From: Thermococcus sp. 2319x1
GTDB taxonomy: Archaea; Methanobacteriota_B; Thermococci; Thermococcales; Thermococcaceae
Direction: 5' to 3'
Length of the DNA: 64,000 bases
NCBI RefSeq assembly: GCF_001484685.1
Contig: NZ_CP012200.1
Location: 800,321-864,320 of the forward strand
This document shows positions 19,650 to 30,137 of this stretch, piece by piece (position 1 is the stretch's first letter; each line of letters opens with the position of its first letter). The notes beneath the pieces are model-generated. The model made no database searches and had not been told where the DNA came from. It saw only the letters and a list, made by a program, of their open reading frames with translations. Both the position numbers and the translations under genes were made by a program.

Positions 19650-20348
19650 TCACCTCCTAACGAACCAGTACCACCACGCCCTTTCGAGGTCTTCCCTTTG
19701 TCCAAGCATTATAAAATACCTAATGAGGGCTATGTTAATAAAAATCAGCAATATCGTGAGGATGTAATACGAGGGGATTGCAAGGCTTAAGAACGCGAAA
19801 TAATCCCACAGAAAGTGGAGCAGTATTGCAAGGGCAAAATAGCTTGAAAGGCTTTGGATTTTCCCCTCCGCTTTTAGGCCATATCCAACGCCAACGATTG
19901 CACTCCAAGTGGCATGGGCGAAAGGTGTTAAGAAAGCCCTCACAATGGTAGTCCCAACCCCAAAGCCAATCCCGTACAAGAAATTCTCGGTAGCTGCAAA
20001 TCCCAATCCCGCTGCAACACCGTAAACCACGCCATCCATTATCCCATCCATCTGGCCTGCCTTAAATGGAAGCCTAATGGCCAGAGCTTTTGCCGGTTCT
20101 TCCACAACGCCAGCCACAAGCGCCATATAAAATGCGGTTGCTGGTAATAGAGCATATCCAAACTCTCCTTCTACTAAAAAGGCCTCGAAGAGCACTGCGA
20201 TGCCAACGGAGAGAGTACCCCCCAAGATGAATGTTGCTATAACATAGCGTTTTGGCTCGGGTTCATACTTATCCTTGTGATAGAAATACCAGAGCAGTGC
20301 CAAAGCTGGTGCATAGGCGAAGAATATTATGGCACTCAATACATCCAT
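19650..20348 (-). CDS. PrsW-family intramembrane metalloprotease
   Basis: A 232-residue polytopic membrane protein of the PrsW/CPBP-related group. The three conserved elements are visible: EEPAKALAIR (EExxK), the DGIMDGVVYGVAAGLGFAATEN block and HATWSAIVGVG. These supply the putative metal ligands within the membrane. In Bacillus subtilis PrsW cleaves an anti-sigma factor; archaea lack that pathway, so the substrate here is unknown. The start has GGTGATGAT upstream. The small coiled-coil gene follows immediately and could be a partner. Confidence 0.85.
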   Translation of the reverse strand: MDVLSAIIFFAYAPALALLWYFYHKDKYEPEPKRYVIATFILGGTLSVGIAVLFEAFLVEGEFGYALLPATAFYMALVAGVVEEPAKALAIRLPFKAGQMDGIMDGVVYGVAAGLGFAATENFLYGIGFGVGTTIVRAFLTPFAHATWSAIVGVGYGLKAEGKIQSLSSYFALAILLHFLWDYFAFLSLAIPSYYILTILLIFINIALIRYFIMLGQREDLERAWWYWFVRR

Positions 20349-20395
20349 ATCATCACCAGAAGAAATTTAGTTCTTTTTGATTTTAATCCTTGCGG

Positions 20396-21073
20396 TCAAA
20401 TTCTCTGGAGTGCTTTGATTAGGTCTCCAAGCTTCCCAAAGTCCAAGAGTTCTTTGTCCAGGGGCACAAGAACCTTAAAGTTGAAAAGATCGACATCTCT
20501 AAGAAATGGAGAAACGATTTCCCTGAGAATATCGTTTCCATATGCCCATGGGGAAAAAGCCGGGAGCACTATTAGAGGATCACCCACTAAAAATATCGGA
20601 ACTTTTATTAATGCTCCGACTTCATCCCTGAGCCTTATTGCAGGGTGCTCATGTCCTATTATAAACTTCTCCCCCTCGACAAGCTTGTGACCGTGAACTA
20701 TTTTCCACTTCCCGATTTCAAGCTCATCAACGACCTCCACACCAAGTTCCCTGACCCAGCTTATCCCTACGTCATGGTTACCCCTTACAACAACTATTTC
20801 CTCTACAAGAGGAGTTACCTTCCCAAAAAACGCCTTGAGCTCAAGCTTTTCTCGCTTGAGGGGAATGAACGAATGCTTGAGGTCGCCGTTTATTATCAGC
20901 CTTTTTGGCCGTTCTTCTCTGAGGAGTGCAAGGACAGAATTGACCATCTGTCTGAAGGCTTTTGGAAGGTAGATGCCTTCTTTTGCCATGCTTTCTTCAT
21001 ACCCAATGTGCAGATCAGCTATTATGATGGAGTTTTTAATTTTAATTGCCTTCTGGGGGAGGAGCTCATACAT
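20396..21073 (-). CDS. Metallophosphoesterase
   Basis: A 225-residue calcineurin-like phosphoesterase with the full metal-site series: IADLHIGY (D-x-H), NGDLKH (GD), RGNHD (GNHD), VHGHK and IGHEHP (GH and GxH). Two metals would be bound for phosphomonoester or phosphodiester hydrolysis in the cytoplasm. The substrate cannot be told. A TATA-like TTTAAAAATTC and GAGGAG precede the ATG, although the ribosome site is 11 bases from it. It is divergently transcribed from the gene at 21172. Confidence 0.9.
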   Translation of the reverse strand: MYELLPQKAIKIKNSIIIADLHIGYEESMAKEGIYLPKAFRQMVNSVLALLREERPKRLIINGDLKHSFIPLKREKLELKAFFGKVTPLVEEIVVVRGNHDVGISWVRELGVEVVDELEIGKWKIVHGHKLVEGEKFIIGHEHPAIRLRDEVGALIKVPIFLVGDPLIVLPAFSPWAYGNDILREIVSPFLRDVDLFNFKVLVPLDKELLDFGKLGDLIKALQRI

Positions 21074-21171
21074 GTTCGGGATTACTCCTCAGAATTTTTA
21101 AACATATTGAATTTTGTTAGGCTAACCGAAAAATATTTAAATTTGGGCTGAGAGCTAAAGCCGGTGGTAAT

Positions 21172-21450
21172 ATGGCTTATATAGGATTTGCAAAGACAGA
21201 TTTAGCCCCTTATGAGACCTATAGCATAATACTAAAGGAACTCGAAGAAAGGGGCTTTAAGATAAAGTTTTCCAAACATCATTGGGCAGGAGACATGCCC
21301 TTTGGTCTTGTTATAGTCGAGAGTGACAGAGGAAATATAGCGATAAGATGGGCGCTTGGAAAAACCTTTGAGCTCAGAATTGAAGAAGTAAGCGATAAAG
21401 ATCTTAGCGAATTCATTGATGATACCTTAGAATACATAAGCGGGGATTAG
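21172..21450 (+). CDS. Conserved small hypothetical protein
   Basis: A 92-residue acidic alpha/beta protein with no membrane segment or catalytic motif that I can name. A GGTGGT ribosome site lies six bases before the ATG, and its codon use matches neighbouring genes, so it is very likely translated. Its last four bases overlap the stop of the convergent HAD hydrolase gene. Function unknown. Confidence 0.75.
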   Translation: MAYIGFAKTDLAPYETYSIILKELEERGFKIKFSKHHWAGDMPFGLVIVESDRGNIAIRWALGKTFELRIEEVSDKDLSEFIDDTLEYISGD

Positions 21451-22115
21451 CTTCTCTCGCTTTTTATTCTCTCTATCACATCAAAAATGCTCCAGAGGTC
21501 CTGGATAACGTGAAGGTGCGGAATTTGGTCCAAGATTTCCTTGGTAACGTATTTTGCCGTTGGAGGAAAATAGTACCAAACGTACTCCGTGTTTTCATCT
21601 CCCCTTCCAATAAAGCGCCATGGTTTATCATCAACCCATACAAAAATTTCGTTTCCATACTTCTCCCTAACAAGCTGAAATGCCTCGCAGAGCGTCATCT
21701 CCCTTCCAAAAATTATCACATCATCAAAAAGTTCATAAAAGCTCCCAGCTTTCAGTCTGTATTCCTTCATGCCATCTAAAAAATCCTCCGCAGAGAAGGA
21801 GATCACAATATGGCCATCTCCCTTAAGCTTTTTCAGAAGTTCTTTTGAATCGTCAATTGGTTTTGAAAGTTTTGCTCTTTCTTCAAACCATGTGCGGGCA
21901 AATTTAGTCCTAAAAAGTCTTGGTTGCTTTATTTTACCCGTATGCTTTCCAAATTTAGGTCTTTCAAAGTAAAGCTCTATCTCGGTGAGAATTTTAGCGA
22001 ATAATCCTTTAAATGGAAGCCAAGGAAAATGTTTTTTTAATGCTCTTCTAAATGCCTCCTCTATGACTGAGTAGCTGTCCACGAGCGTTCCATCAAAGTC
22101 AAAAGCTATTATCAT
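21447..22115 (-). CDS. HAD-superfamily hydrolase
   Basis: A 222-residue HAD-family protein, probably a phosphatase. Motif I is DFDGTLVDS (residues 5-13) with both nucleophile and acid Asp. Motif II is the Ser in VISFSAED, a Lys follows in the MKEYRLK region, and motif IV is WVDDKPWR. A helical cap lies between residues 15 and 90. It is convergent with the 92-residue gene and divergent from gcvPA. Substrate unknown. Confidence 0.85.
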   Translation of the reverse strand: MIIAFDFDGTLVDSYSVIEEAFRRALKKHFPWLPFKGLFAKILTEIELYFERPKFGKHTGKIKQPRLFRTKFARTWFEERAKLSKPIDDSKELLKKLKGDGHIVISFSAEDFLDGMKEYRLKAGSFYELFDDVIIFGREMTLCEAFQLVREKYGNEIFVWVDDKPWRFIGRGDENTEYVWYYFPPTAKYVTKEILDQIPHLHVIQDLWSIFDVIERIKSERS

Positions 22116-22241
22116 TTCCGCTCCTCCTTTTATTCTACCACTACCTCAATGAATGCTATCCCCTTTAAGTTTTGCCCTCCACAAAGCATATATTTTAGTG
22201 AAGCAAAATGTTCAGATGATAATTTCAAAAAGGTGGTGAAC

Positions 22242-23597
22242 ATGGGGAGACACTACATTCCAAACTCGGCACACAAAGAGGAAATGCTTAGAGAGATTGG
22301 CTTTAAGAGCATTGAAGATCTCTTCTCCGATGTTCCGAAAGGCTTTGTCAAGAAATTTAACCTTCCAGAAGGCAAGAGCGAATATGAAGTTTTCCTTGAG
22401 ATGAACGAGATTCTCAGCAAAAACAAGACTGTCCTTGAGATGCCAACGTTTCTTGGTGCTGGGGCTTACTTCCACTATGTACCAGCTCATGTAAAGTACC
22501 TCATAGAGAGGAGCGAATTCATAACCTCCTACACTCCATATCAAGCGGAGATAAGCCAGGGGATGCTGCAAGCGCTCTTTGAGTACCAGAGTTTGATCGG
22601 AGAACTTGTGGGCTTAGAGATTGTAAATGCCTCGATGTATGACTGGGGAACTGCACTCGGTGAAGCGGCAAGAATGGCAGCGAGGGTTAAGAAAAAGAAC
22701 AAATTCGTGGTTCCAAAGCATCTTCATCCGGAAAGAGATAAGGTTCTCAAGACCTTTGTGGAAGGAGCGGACATGGAGATAGAATACGTAAAATGGAATG
22801 AAAAGGGGCAGATTGATCTTGAGGATCTGAAGGAAAAGGTAAAAGATGCCGCCGGAGTTTACGTTGAGCTTCCCAACTTCTTTGGAATAATAGAAGAACA
22901 GGTAAAAGAAATCGGAGAGATTGCTCATGAAAACGACGCCCTATTTGTTGTAGGAGTAGACCCAACGATTTTGGGGGTAATAGAGGCACCAGGTAACTTA
23001 GGAGCTGACATTGTGGTTGGCGAAGCGTCTTTCCTCGGAAGTGCACTAAACTTCGGAGGCCCAAGAGCGGGAATATTCGCCACTAAAAATGAAAGGGCCC
23101 TCGTAAGACAGATGCCAGGAAGAATTATTGGAATGACAAAGGATGCTGAGGGCAGGAGAGCTTTCGTCATGACACTTCAAACAAGGGAACAGCACATAAG
23201 GAGGGCAAAGGCAACATCAAACATTTGTTCAAATGAGGCCCTTGTAGCAGTTGCAGCCGCAATTCACATAGCTTCCCTTGGGCCAAAGGGACTGCAGAAG
23301 CTTGGAGAAATAATCCTGAAGAACACGGCGTATTTCAAGAAGAGATTAAGCGAAGTCGCTGAAATACCGTTTGATGCAATCAACTTCAAGGATGTCCCAG
23401 CTAAATTCGAGATTCCCTACTCGGTAATCCATGAGAGACTCCTCGAAAAAGGAATACACGGTGGTTTCTACCTAAAACCACACTTCCCGGAGCTCGGCGA
23501 GAGTGCTCTATTGGCAGTAACTGAAACAACCAGGAAAGAATGGATAGATGCACTCATAGAGAATGTTAGAGAGATAATAAACGAGGCGGAGCTGTGA
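22242..23597 (+). CDS. gcvPA: Glycine dehydrogenase (decarboxylating) subunit 1
   Basis: A 451-residue alpha half of the split P-protein of the glycine cleavage system. Together with gcvPB it decarboxylates glycine with PLP and loads the aminomethyl group on the H protein. The opening [21 protein letters not shown] and the SNICSNEAL blocks are typical of the subunit. I use the ATG at 22242 because GGTGG lies just before it; the open frame extends to 22149, but that extension has no ribosome site. The gcvPB start follows 10 bases after the stop. The T, H and L proteins are not in the window. Confidence 0.95.
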   Translation: MGRHYIPNSAHKEEMLREIGFKSIEDLFSDVPKGFVKKFNLPEGKSEYEVFLEMNEILSKNKTVLEMPTFLGAGAYFHYVPAHVKYLIERSEFITSYTPYQAEISQGMLQALFEYQSLIGELVGLEIVNASMYDWGTALGEAARMAARVKKKNKFVVPKHLHPERDKVLKTFVEGADMEIEYVKWNEKGQIDLEDLKEKVKDAAGVYVELPNFFGIIEEQVKEIGEIAHENDALFVVGVDPTILGVIEAPGNLGADIVVGEASFLGSALNFGGPRAGIFATKNERALVRQMPGRIIGMTKDAEGRRAFVMTLQTREQHIRRAKATSNICSNEALVAVAAAIHIASLGPKGLQKLGEIILKNTAYFKKRLSEVAEIPFDAINFKDVPAKFEIPYSVIHERLLEKGIHGGFYLKPHFPELGESALLAVTETTRKEWIDALIENVREIINEAEL

Positions 23598-23607
23598 GGT
23601 GGTAAAG

Positions 23608-25107
23608 ATGTTCAGGCAGGCTAAATGGGATGAGCCTCTAATTTTTGAGCTCTCAAAGCCCGGAAGAATCGGCTTTACTCTTCCAGAACCTATTGAAGAC
23701 GTTAATGTTCAAATTCCAGAAGGCTTAAGGAGGAAAAGCCTTGAGCTTCCGGAACTCAGTGAACCGGAGATAGTCAAACACTATACAAGACTAAGCGAGA
23801 TGAACTATGGCGTGGATTCCGGCATATACCCACTGGGCTCCTGTACTATGAAATATAACCCAAAGATAAACGAGGAATTTGCCAACCATCCCAAAGTGGC
23901 CTTCATACATCCCTACCAAGATGAAAGAACTGTTCAAGGTGCCTTGCAGATAATGTGGGAGCTCGAGCAGTGGCTTAAAGAGATTACCGGAATGGATCGC
24001 TTCACCCTTCAGCCGGCTGCAGGTGCCAATGGTGAGTTCACGGGAGTCATGGTAATCCGTGCCTATCATCTCGACCGCGGAGAGACCCAAAGGACTGAAA
24101 TGCTTGTTCCCGATTCAGCCCACGGCACAAATCCAGCCTCAGCAGCGATGGCTGGCTTTAAGGTCATTGAGATACCCTCGAACGAACAGGGCATGGTGGA
24201 CTTAGAGGCTTTGGAAAATGCTGTAAGCGAGAGGACAGCTGGGATAATGCTCACAAATCCCAATACTTTGGGAATTTTCGAGGAGGACATTTTGGAGATA
24301 GCAAAGATAGTCCACAAAGCAGGCGGGTTGCTCTACTATGATGGCGCAAACTTGAATGGAATTCTTGGCAAGATAAGACCCGGAGACATGGGTTTTGACG
24401 TTGTCCACGTAAACCTTCACAAAACGTTTTCAACGCCTCACGGAGGTGGCGGCCCCGGAGCAGGGCCTGTCGGTGTAAAAGAGCACCTCGTAGACTATTT
24501 GCCAGTGCCATTAGTGGAATTCGACGGAGAAAAATACTACCTAAACTACGATCTGCCAAAGAGCATAGGAAAGGTTAAGGAATTCTATGGAAACTTCGCA
24601 GTGCTTGTGAGGGCGCTCACGTACCTTAAGATGATGGGAAGAGAGGGACTTAGGGAAGTTGCTGAGGTTGCCGTGTTGAATGCCAACTACCTCACACAAA
24701 AACTAAAGGGTACAAGAGGATATAAGCTGCCCCACAAAGAACTTAGGAAGCACGAGGTGGTATTTTCAGCGGAACCCATGAGGGAGGAGACAGGTGTAAA
24801 GGCCTTAGACGTCGCCAAGAGATTGCTCGACTTTGGACTGCATGCACCGACGATTTACTTCCCGCTCATAGTGCATGAAGCATTGATGATCGAGCCAACA
24901 GAAACTGTCAGCAAGGAGGAATTAGATGCTTACGTTGAAGCGCTCAAGAAGATCAGCGAGGAGGCATACACAAACCCAGAAATCGTCAAGAGTGCTCCCC
25001 ACAACACGGCAGTTAGGAGAGTTGACGATGTGCTCGCAGCTAAAAAGCCGATTGTAACATGGAGAATGTACAAAGAGCTCAAGGAAAAAGGGGAAGTTGA
25101 TTACTGA
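23608..25107 (+). CDS. gcvPB: Glycine dehydrogenase (decarboxylating) subunit 2
   Basis: A 499-residue PLP-binding beta half of the split glycine decarboxylase. The PLP lysine lies in [19 protein letters not shown], the standard P-protein motif, and [13 protein letters not shown] and QPAAGANGE are the family blocks near the N-terminus. The ATG at 23608 follows GAGGTGGT, so the GTG at 23599 is not needed. It forms an operon with gcvPA ten bases upstream. With the rest of the system it yields CO2, ammonia and methylene-folate-type one-carbon units. Confidence 0.96.
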   Translation: MFRQAKWDEPLIFELSKPGRIGFTLPEPIEDVNVQIPEGLRRKSLELPELSEPEIVKHYTRLSEMNYGVDSGIYPLGSCTMKYNPKINEEFANHPKVAFIHPYQDERTVQGALQIMWELEQWLKEITGMDRFTLQPAAGANGEFTGVMVIRAYHLDRGETQRTEMLVPDSAHGTNPASAAMAGFKVIEIPSNEQGMVDLEALENAVSERTAGIMLTNPNTLGIFEEDILEIAKIVHKAGGLLYYDGANLNGILGKIRPGDMGFDVVHVNLHKTFSTPHGGGGPGAGPVGVKEHLVDYLPVPLVEFDGEKYYLNYDLPKSIGKVKEFYGNFAVLVRALTYLKMMGREGLREVAEVAVLNANYLTQKLKGTRGYKLPHKELRKHEVVFSAEPMREETGVKALDVAKRLLDFGLHAPTIYFPLIVHEALMIEPTETVSKEELDAYVEALKKISEEAYTNPEIVKSAPHNTAVRRVDDVLAAKKPIVTWRMYKELKEKGEVDY

Positions 25108-25176
25108 GTTTTCTTTTTTCTTCTCCTTTTCCAAAAACGATATAAACCCTCTTTAGCTCTCTTCTTTGGGGGTTGT

Positions 25177-26544
25177 ATGGAAGTTGAAAAGCTAATCAAA
25201 AAAGCCGAGGAGCTCAGTCAAAAGTACGGGATACCTTACTACGAGGTGAGAATAGCCAGAATAAGTGCAACCCATATTGAAATGCAGAATTCTCACTTTG
25301 AGGACATCTCTTCAAACGTAGAAATTGGGATCGGTGTTAGAGCTTTTGACGGTTCCTGGGGTTTCTCATCGGCAAATGACATTAGAAGGGCAGAAAAAGC
25401 CATTGAAACTGCAATGAAAATTGCAAAAGCCACAAAGAGGAACTCAAAGATTTACGTCGGAGACCCGGTCAGGGATGATGCGGAAATAAGTGTTAAGAAG
25501 CCATTTTCCGATGTGGATTTGGAGGAGAAAATAACCCTTCTAAAGGAGCTGGATTCTCTGTTGGTGGAAAAAGAACTACCCAACAGAAGGATAGCCTACG
25601 GAGATGGGGTGAAAGAGCAGTTCTACTTCAACTCCGTGGGAAGTGAAATCAGAACAGTGGTTCCAAAAATACGCTTGAGCTTCTCCGTTACTGCAAAAAA
25701 AGGCAATGACATGCAGACCTACTGGAAGGTCTTTGGAGGCACTGTTGGGTGGGAGATGATTGAAGAAATAAACCTTGAGTACTGGACGTCTTTTGTCAAA
25801 AATAAAGCCAAAGAACTTTTAAACGCATCCCTACCTCCCTCCGGAGAGTTTGACGTAATAGTTGACCCCGAGCTGGCCGGAGTTTTCATTCACGAGGCCC
25901 TTGGGCATGCCGCTGAAGGAGATGCCGTTAAAAACGGCGAAAGCATACTGGAAGGAAAACTCGGGAAAGAGATAGCCGTTGAAGAGCTCACCGTTGTAGA
26001 CGATCCCACTTTGCCAGGAAAATTTGGCTCATACATCTACGATGATGAAGGGATAAGGGCGAGGAGAGTTGAGATAATAAAAGATGGAGTTCTTAGAGAA
26101 TATCTCCTCGATAGAGAAACCGCAGCATTCTTTGGGCTTGAGCCTAACGGTCATGGAAGGGCACAGAGCTACAGCTATCAGCCCCTCGTGAGGATGAGCA
26201 ACACCTATATAGAGCCCAGAGACTGGAGCTTTGAGGAGATGGTTGAAGAGGTCAAAAACGGGCTCTACCTCATAGGAGACAAGGGCGGGCAGGTGGACAT
26301 AGCGAACGGAACCTTCATGTTCGGGGCAAAGGAGGGGTATATAATCGAGAACGGAGAGATAAAGACCCCCATAAGAGATGTAGCGCTTTCGGGCAAGATT
26401 CTGGACGTCCTCAAAAACATAAGAGCCATAGGGAGAGACCTCAAAATCGAGTTCCCCGGCTACTGCGGAAAAGGACAGTGGGTATCTGTTGACGACGGAG
26501 GGCCCCACGTTTTGACGAGGGCACTAGTGGGAGGCCTCCTCTGA
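25177..26544 (+). CDS. tldD: TldD metalloprotease subunit
   Basis: A 455-residue subunit of the TldD/TldE (PmbA) protease, a zinc-dependent heterodimer known in bacteria to process modified peptides and degrade unfolded chains. The metal motif HExxxH is intact (HEALGH, residues 239-244), and the C-terminal PGYCGKGQWV cysteine region is also typical of TldD. GGGGGTTG lies close before the ATG. The partner TldE lacks this motif and is encoded at 28617, separated only by an IS607-type element. In related genomes the pair is expected side by side, so the element most likely split the operon. Confidence 0.92.
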   Translation: MEVEKLIKKAEELSQKYGIPYYEVRIARISATHIEMQNSHFEDISSNVEIGIGVRAFDGSWGFSSANDIRRAEKAIETAMKIAKATKRNSKIYVGDPVRDDAEISVKKPFSDVDLEEKITLLKELDSLLVEKELPNRRIAYGDGVKEQFYFNSVGSEIRTVVPKIRLSFSVTAKKGNDMQTYWKVFGGTVGWEMIEEINLEYWTSFVKNKAKELLNASLPPSGEFDVIVDPELAGVFIHEALGHAAEGDAVKNGESILEGKLGKEIAVEELTVVDDPTLPGKFGSYIYDDEGIRARRVEIIKDGVLREYLLDRETAAFFGLEPNGHGRAQSYSYQPLVRMSNTYIEPRDWSFEEMVEEVKNGLYLIGDKGGQVDIANGTFMFGAKEGYIIENGEIKTPIRDVALSGKILDVLKNIRAIGRDLKIEFPGYCGKGQWVSVDDGGPHVLTRALVGGLL

Positions 26545-26643
26545 GCCCCAGATTTTATCTTAACTTTTTCCAAACGCCTTGCTTAACTGTTCTCTCTGAA
26601 CGAAAGCTTTGCTTTAAATATTTTCGTGAATAATTGTGAGTGT

Positions 26644-27273
26644 ATGGTAGTGAAAGAGAAACTCTACACGGTAAAGCAAGCAAGCGAAATTCTCGGCGTT
26701 CACCCAAAAACAATTCAAAAATGGGATAAGGAAAGGAAAATCAAAACCATTAGGACACCCGGCGGAAGACGAAGAATACCAGAAAGCGAAATCAAGAGAC
26801 TTCTCGGTATAAGCGAAGAGAAAGGCATAATCATTGGCTATGCAAGAGTCTCAAGCCATACCCAAAAAGATGACTTGGAAAGGCAGGTTGAAGCTATCAA
26901 GCAATACGCAAAAGAACGAGGCTGGCAAGTCCAAATACTCAAAGACATCGGTTCAGGATTGAACGAGAACAGGAAAAACTATCGCAAACTCCTCAAACTC
27001 GTCGTAAAGGGAGAAGTCTCAAAAGTCATAGTCACTTATCCCGACAGGCTCACCCGCTTTGGCTTCAAAACTATCGAATTCTTCTTCAAGGAAAACGGTG
27101 CAGAGATAATAATCATCAACGAGAAAGAAAAATCCCCACGAAAAGAACTCATTGAAGACTTGATAACAATAATCAGCCACTTCGCTGGCAAGCTCTACGG
27201 AGCTCGTTCCCACAAATACAAAAAGCTCAAAGAAGGCGTGAAAAAATTAATCGAGGAGGTCGAGAATGACTAA
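26644..27273 (+). CDS. tnpA: IS607-family serine recombinase TnpA
   Basis: A 209-residue IS607-type transposase. Residues 5-55 are a MerR-like helix-turn-helix ([20 protein letters not shown], then TPGGRRRI). The resolvase core follows: GYARVSS carries the nucleophile serine (70 or 71), DDLERQ and the DRLTRFGF loop are the other conserved parts. I prefer the ATG at 26644 over the GTG at 26626. It overlaps tnpB by eight bases. The protein appears intact, so the element could still be mobile. Confidence 0.93.
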   Translation: MVVKEKLYTVKQASEILGVHPKTIQKWDKERKIKTIRTPGGRRRIPESEIKRLLGISEEKGIIIGYARVSSHTQKDDLERQVEAIKQYAKERGWQVQILKDIGSGLNENRKNYRKLLKLVVKGEVSKVIVTYPDRLTRFGFKTIEFFFKENGAEIIIINEKEKSPRKELIEDLITIISHFAGKLYGARSHKYKKLKEGVKKLIEEVEND

Positions 27274-28519
27274 AGTCGTTCTCACATACAAAATGCCTCA
27301 CAACTGGAATGTTGATTCGTTCCTCAAAGAATATCAAAAACTGCTCCAGAGAGCAATTGATGAAATATGGGAAAGCACGACTTGGAAGGAGAAGAGAGTT
27401 AAGCACAGGTATTCCATCGGTGACAGGAAGCATCACTACTACGAGACAACTCGTTTAATCCCTTATTTTCCACAATCAAACGAGTTCAAGCGAAAACTGA
27501 GGAACGAACTCCTCCGAGAGTGGCCTTTTGCTAAGCACTACGTTGATTCTGCAATAAAGACCGCTTATTCAATCCTCAAGAGCTGGAGGCAGAACTACCT
27601 CAAAGGAAAGCGAAGAAGAGCGAAGCCAGTCGTTAAGAGAAAGTTCGTGAGGGTGAAAACGACTCTGATGAAAGTCGAAGACTCGACAATCAGAATAACA
27701 ATTAAACCGAGGGAAGAATACCTTGAACTGGACTTCTCAAAGGAGTGGTTCTACGAGAGAATCAAGGAATGGAAGGTTGGTGAACTGATAATCAGAGAGA
27801 AAGATGTCCTCCTCACTTTCTCAAAGGAAGTCGAGTTCTCTGGAAGAATCAAAATCGGTATTGACAGCAACCTCACAAGCCTTGACATCTTTCACCCTGA
27901 AAGAGGTTGGATTAGGGTAGACTTGAGCAAGCTACACAGGATTGCCGAGACTTATGACAGAATTATTGACGGACTGAAGAGCGTTCAGCGGAAAGCCCCG
28001 AAGAGGATTGGAGTGTTGCTCAAGAAATACTGGACGAGAAGAAGGAACAGGATTGATGATTACCTGAACAAGCTCGCAGTCCAGCTTTCGAGGGAGTTTC
28101 CCGACGCTGTTTTCGTCTTCGAGGACTTGGACAAATTCAAAATGCTCCAGAACGGTTCGAGAAAGTTTAACAGGAAGCTTTCCCGTGCCATTTGGAAGAA
28201 AATCGTTGGAAAGCTTTCTTATCGTGTTCTAATCGAGTTTGTCAATCCCGCTTACACTTCGTCCACCTGCCCGGTGTGTGGGAAGAGGTTGGAGTCCCGA
28301 AACGGGCTGGTGGAGTGTCCCAACTGTGGTTTCGAGGCTAATAGGCAGTTTGTTGGTGCTTTTAATGTTTGGGTGCGGGGACTCGGGGTCGCCCTGAGCG
28401 GGGCTGAGCGTGATGGTTTGCTCCTCGATGAACCCAGAGGGGAGCTGAACGTGATGAGGCCCAAGTCCGTCGTGAGGGTTGATTTAAACGGGAGGAGGTT
28501 TACTCATATTCCTCCCTAA
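27266..28519 (+). CDS. tnpB: TnpB (RNA-guided nuclease family), RuvC-III acid replaced
   Basis: A 417-residue TnpB, the transposon-encoded relative of Cas12 that uses an RNA from the element's right end as guide. RuvC-I is present with Asp200 in IGIDSN, and RuvC-II with Glu286 in FVFEDLDKF. The zinc ribbon has Cys335, 338, 351 and 354. After the ribbon, active TnpBs carry Asp in a D/N-R-D block; here the sequence is [12 protein letters not shown], so position 361 is Gln. By alignment from memory this is the third catalytic acid, which would make the nuclease weak or dead. The reading frame is otherwise full length, with no frameshift. Confidence 0.92.
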   Translation: MTKVVLTYKMPHNWNVDSFLKEYQKLLQRAIDEIWESTTWKEKRVKHRYSIGDRKHHYYETTRLIPYFPQSNEFKRKLRNELLREWPFAKHYVDSAIKTAYSILKSWRQNYLKGKRRRAKPVVKRKFVRVKTTLMKVEDSTIRITIKPREEYLELDFSKEWFYERIKEWKVGELIIREKDVLLTFSKEVEFSGRIKIGIDSNLTSLDIFHPERGWIRVDLSKLHRIAETYDRIIDGLKSVQRKAPKRIGVLLKKYWTRRRNRIDDYLNKLAVQLSREFPDAVFVFEDLDKFKMLQNGSRKFNRKLSRAIWKKIVGKLSYRVLIEFVNPAYTSSTCPVCGKRLESRNGLVECPNCGFEANRQFVGAFNVWVRGLGVALSGAERDGLLLDEPRGELNVMRPKSVVRVDLNGRRFTHIPP

Positions 28520-28575
28520 AAACTCACGACAGACAGACCCCTATTGTGAAATGGGAGAGGGATGCACCACAAAAC
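28380..28575 (+). ncRNA. Possible right-end guide RNA of the TnpB element
   Basis: TnpB systems make their guide RNA from the 3' end of tnpB through the transposon right end. By that rule the scaffold should overlap the last ~140 bases of tnpB and run to the hairpin-like CCC...GGG at about 28540-28556. The boundaries are inferred from family knowledge; the sequence does not show a processing site. Confidence 0.3.
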
Positions 28576-28616
28576 CTTTAATAATCTTTTTCGGCTTATG
28601 AAAGCCGGGTGGAAAA

Positions 28617-29918
28617 ATGATAGATGAGCTGATTAAAATCCTAAACCGCGAGAACGTTGAGTGGGAAGTTTACTGGGAGATTGGTAGGGGAAGTTCGTTT
28701 AAAATTGAGAATTGTGAGCTTGAGAGAGCCCAGAGGAGATACCATTCTGGCATTGGCCTTAGGGTAGGGTATAAAGGGAAGCAGGGCTTTTCCTATATTA
28801 CCGGGCTAACCCACTCAAAAGAAGACCTTGAAAAGTTTGTTAAAAAGGCCATAAAACTTGCAAAGGTCGGAGAGGTAAAGTTTTACGGATTCCCCGAAAA
28901 AAAGTCCGCCAAAAAGGTTAGCGGGATTTATGATAAGCGGATAGCGGAGCTGGAGTTTGAAGAAGCTTTGGAGCTGGGGATGGAGATTTCCAAAAAAGAG
29001 AGCGAGCTGAGAGATAAATACGGCAGAAGCTATACTTTTTCGGGGAGATTGGCCTTTGGTGTGGCAAAAGACGGCATAGTGAATTCAAACGGGATCGAGA
29101 TGGAAGAAGAAGGCACAGCGATGAGCTTTAGCGTTTACATAGTTAGAAAAGACGGGAAAGTTGGAACAGGGAGTTACCACAAAGCCTCAAGAACTATGAT
29201 GGACTTCGAAAGAGAGCTTGAGGAAGGGCTAGAAAAGGCTATGCAGGAGGTTGAGCTAAGCTACAACGCAAAACCGCTTGAGTCCTTTGAGGGAGAACTC
29301 GTCTTAGAGCCGCACTCAGTTGCGTCAATCCTTGAACTGTTCATTTCAAACCTGAGGGGGGATAACGTATATCACAAAAGGGGCAGATTCAACAAACTGG
29401 GTGAAAGCGTTGCAAGTGAGGCGTTTACCCTCGTTGATGATGCCACGCTGAAAGGCAGAATAGCAAGCTATTCCTTTGACGGCGAAGGAAACCCCAGCCA
29501 AAAGACTGTTTTAGTCAAAAATGGAATATTGACAAACTTTCTCTTAGATGAAACCTATGCAAGGCTTCTTGAAATGGAGAGCACGGGAAATGCCGTGAGA
29601 GACTTTAGGAATCCTCCCCACATAGGGACGAGCAACATAATCGTGGAGGGAAAAGAAGAGAACCTCGAGGATTTTGAAGGAGTTATAATAAAAAAGGTCT
29701 TTGGCGAGCACACTGCAAACCCAATAAGCGGGGATTTCTCATTAACAGTGGAACTTGGATATGTTGTTAAAAATGGTGAAATAATCCCGTTTAAGGACAA
29801 CATGTTTACTGGAAATATATTCGAGTTCATGAGCTCTATACTTGCCGTAGGGAAGAAAAAGGAGGAGCTTGGAGCGTTTATATCTCCCAGAGTACTCGGT
29901 ATGGGGAGGATTGTTTAG
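28617..29918 (+). CDS. tldE: TldE/PmbA subunit
   Basis: A 433-residue TldD/PmbA family protein, the partner subunit of the TldD/TldE protease. It shares the fold-defining blocks (ASYSFDGEGNPSQKTVLVKNG, NPISGDFSL, FTGNIFEFM) but lacks HExxxH; the matching region reads LEPHSVASIL. This is the pattern expected for the non-metal subunit. A CTTTAATAATC TATA-like element and GGGTGG precede the ATG, so the gene probably keeps its own promoter despite the IS607-type element between it and tldD. Confidence 0.9.
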   Translation: MIDELIKILNRENVEWEVYWEIGRGSSFKIENCELERAQRRYHSGIGLRVGYKGKQGFSYITGLTHSKEDLEKFVKKAIKLAKVGEVKFYGFPEKKSAKKVSGIYDKRIAELEFEEALELGMEISKKESELRDKYGRSYTFSGRLAFGVAKDGIVNSNGIEMEEEGTAMSFSVYIVRKDGKVGTGSYHKASRTMMDFERELEEGLEKAMQEVELSYNAKPLESFEGELVLEPHSVASILELFISNLRGDNVYHKRGRFNKLGESVASEAFTLVDDATLKGRIASYSFDGEGNPSQKTVLVKNGILTNFLLDETYARLLEMESTGNAVRDFRNPPHIGTSNIIVEGKEENLEDFEGVIIKKVFGEHTANPISGDFSLTVELGYVVKNGEIIPFKDNMFTGNIFEFMSSILAVGKKKEELGAFISPRVLGMGRIV

Positions 29919-30137
29919 CCAGTTTCCAATAGCATAACCGGTATAAAGGCTCTCAAAAACCTCCCCCTAATCTCCTTAATTTTTAGCTTCAGTTTTTGGG
30001 TGCGTTCCCCCTCCAAGCAATGCAACTTCATTGTTAAGGAAACAAAGCGTGCACTCTGAAATGACAACATCAAAAGCGTTTATCTGCTAAGATAAAAGTA
30101 GTTCTACCTTCCATCCGCCACAAAAGTTTATACGCTT

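Larger units (their letters stand above)
26560..28600 (+). mobile_element. IS607-type element between tldD and tldE
   Basis: A two-gene transposon with a serine resolvase (tnpA) and an overlapping tnpB, the IS607 arrangement. Such elements have no terminal inverted repeats and make no target duplication, so the ends given are only bounded by the flanking genes. A hairpin-like CCC...GGG (about 28540-28556) follows the tnpB stop near the expected right end. Codon use in the element (strings of AAA, GAG, CTC) is similar to the host. Insertion interrupts the tldD-tldE pair. Confidence 0.85.

Noticed and set aside
28540-28556. CCC...GGG hairpin after tnpB as an intrinsic terminator
   Set aside because: Archaeal termination relies mainly on T-runs, and none follows; the hairpin is better viewed as part of the transposon right end.
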